In this document: piece after piece, positions 54,801-57,800 of the stretch
Numbering within the stretch: the first letter of the stretch is position 1
Layout of the letters: each line of letters begins with the position of its first letter
Origin: Branchiostoma belcheri
Lineage: Eukaryota; Chordata; Leptocardii; Amphioxiformes; Branchiostomatidae
Direction of reading: 5' to 3'
Assembly: GCF_001625305.1 (NCBI RefSeq)
Contig: NW_017802713.1
Location: forward strand, 2,200,842 to 2,264,841
DNA length: 64,000 bases
Notes under the pieces: model-generated
Database searches by the model: none
Told to the model about the DNA's origin: nothing
Seen by the model: the letters and a program-made list of their open reading frames with translations, nothing else
Program-made: the position numbers and the translations under genes

Positions 54801-57800
54801 TGTAGATGGGACAACAACAACATTAGTCTCACAAACTGAAAAACACAATAAATTTTGCTACTCCCTTTTGGGATACATCTTTATAGCAAAGGACCCGTAG
54901 ACTGGAAACAACATCATCAATTTAGAAAACTGAAAACATAAAAAAAATATTATTCAAATCTTTATCAATTTTTATAGGCCTGGGACAACATTAGTCTCAG
55001 AAACTGAAAAACACAGTAAATTTTCTTACTCCCTTTTGGGATATATCATTTAGCTTTATAGTAAAGTATTCTGCAGACTTGGAAACAACATCATCAATTA
55101 AAAAGAAAAAAACGAAAACATAATTATCCATATCTTTATCAGGAGGGAAAACATTGGTATCAAAAACTGAAAAACACAATAAATTTTCTCACTCCATTTG
55201 GGATACATCATTTAGCTTTACACTAAAGGCTCTGCAGACTGGAAACAACATCATCAATTTAAAAAACTGAAAAACATATCCAAATCTTTATCAGTTTCTA
55301 TAGGCCTGGGACAACATTAGTCTCAAAAACTGAAAAACACAATAAATTCTCTTACTCCCTTTTGGGATATTTAGCTTCATAGTAAACTTAAGGCTCTGCA
55401 GACTGGAAACAACATCATCAATTTAAAAAAACTGAAAAACATATCCAAATCTTTATCAGTTTCTATAGGCCTGGGACAACATTAGTCTCAAAAACTGAAA
55501 AACACAATAAATTCTCTTACTCCCTTTTGGGATATTTTAGCTTCATAGTAAACTTAAGGCTCTGCAGACTGGAAACAACATCATCAATTTAAAAAACTGA
55601 AAACATAATCCATATCTTTATCAGTTTCTATAGGGGCAACATTAGTCTCAAAAACTGAAAAACACAATAAATTTTCTTACTCCCTTTTGGGATATATTAT
55701 ATATGTATCATTTAGCTTTATACAATAGTAGTAAAGGCTTTGCAGACTTGAAACAACATTATCAATTTAAAAAACTGAAAACATATCCAAATATTTATCA
55801 GATTCTATAGGGACATATTAGTATTAGTCTTAAGGGCCTGCATAGGAAAGAACAACAAAATCATCAATCTAAAAAAGCTGAAGAACATAAAAAAAGTCTT
55901 AATTATCATATAGGGATATGTCATAATAGTCTCAAGGTGCTACAAAGGAAATGATCACAAAAATTAAGATCCACCTCTTCTGTGTTGTTTTGACTCATTG
56001 CTGTCAAACGTAGAATGGGAAACAAACATGCACTGTTACTGTAACACTCCTGATAGGCATTTTTATGTATTGCAAGGGATTCGTAATGCATAAATTTTGT
56101 TGATAGTCTGGAAAGAGAGTTGTATATTCATTAGAACTTCAAGTAAACAATGACAAACAACACATTTCAACAAGCAAGGAACAAAAAGACCCATGCAGAC
56201 TAAGTATTGCTTTTCATATAGCAAGTCAAAATCAGGCCTTGAAATAAACTTTTCTTCCTAAATTTTTCTATTGTCCCAAATATATCCCAAAGTGTGTAGT
56301 TGTCTCAGGATAAATTTAAGTGGTCAGTGGCCATTGGACCACCTATAATTTCAAGCCTTGAAAGTATAAAAGCCTACATTAAATCAAAACAAATTTACTG
56401 ACATCACAACTATAATTCACTAGATGGTAGTTATTAATATTATCAGATGAAACTGTAAAAAGTTACTGTATAATCGTTATCAAAGTAATCCACGTGGACA
56501 ATAAAATTTATGGCCAACACTCTGAGGACTCGAAAAACCACTATATGTCCAAAATCATAACTAACATTCTTATATAACAATAAAGTAAAGTATCATTTAT
56601 TGTCTCCCATCTACAATAGAAGCCATAGTATCAAACTGTCCATAAAAAATATTTGATGATGGACAAAGATTAGTAATCGTAAAATAATGGCCATCATCAG
56701 ATTCTGCAATATTTACAAGCTACCACATTTATCCACTATAAGACTTGGTTCTTTTTTAAGTAATTTCTTGCTTAATATAATTGCCATAGTTGATTCTAAT
56801 CTGGACTAGGCCAAAAATTTAGTCATTTTCCTTGATCCTCTTATTAGTTAAGCAAAGATCTACTAACACCATTTTGAAAATTACTAGTCTAAGAAAGGTA
56901 ACATTTGCAAGTGAAATGCGTAAAATTATGAAAATATCTTCGCATATGGTCTACTCTTTTAATTCTTACTCATTGACAAACACAATTCATATATTAACAT
57001 TATATGGTCAGACAGGAGTCTAAATCCCTCCTGCTATAAAATTGCATCATGATGTAACCCAACACTAGTACTATAGCTAGTTACCATGGCAACAGACACA
57101 ACATTGGTTATTTTATTTATTTATTTTATTTTCCGTCATTTTTATACAGGGTAACCCAATTCAGTGATGGCACTGCTTTTCAACGGGGCCCTGTATTACA
57201 CAGCACAATACAACAATCACATACAAATAATAACATTAGCATACAAAAATTATACAATAAATAATTATAATGGCAATGATAATAACGAAAACAATAAATA
57301 AATTATAATGGCAATGATAATAACGAAAACACAGTAATTAACCAATAACAGTAATAAATAGTGGTTCAGGTCATTGAGGTCACTGTTAATGGAGAAGAAG
57401 AAGAAGAAACTGAGCAAAAGCAATATGTTTTCCTTCAGTTAACATAATTTATAAAAAAAATCCATCTATAATCACTACTCTTATCATGAACAGTTAGAGA
57501 CAACCCAAAGGATACGACAAAATATTCCTCTTAAAAGAAATATTATTAAGAAGTCAGGCTTCGACAACCTAACAACATGCCCAGTCAGCATTTATATACA
57601 TTTTGTACTGTGTAAAGCTATTACTCCCAGTACTGAGATCTATGTGGCACCGAGCCATTTGGTCTGTGCATAATCTTTCAACATGCAAAGTAAATGTGAC
57701 AGGGGAGCATCCAACTTTATCAAATACACATTCCCTTAGAAACCCTGAAAACCTGCAAAAAGTTATCAAAATGGAAATTTCTTGTCTTATGTGTGGCTTG

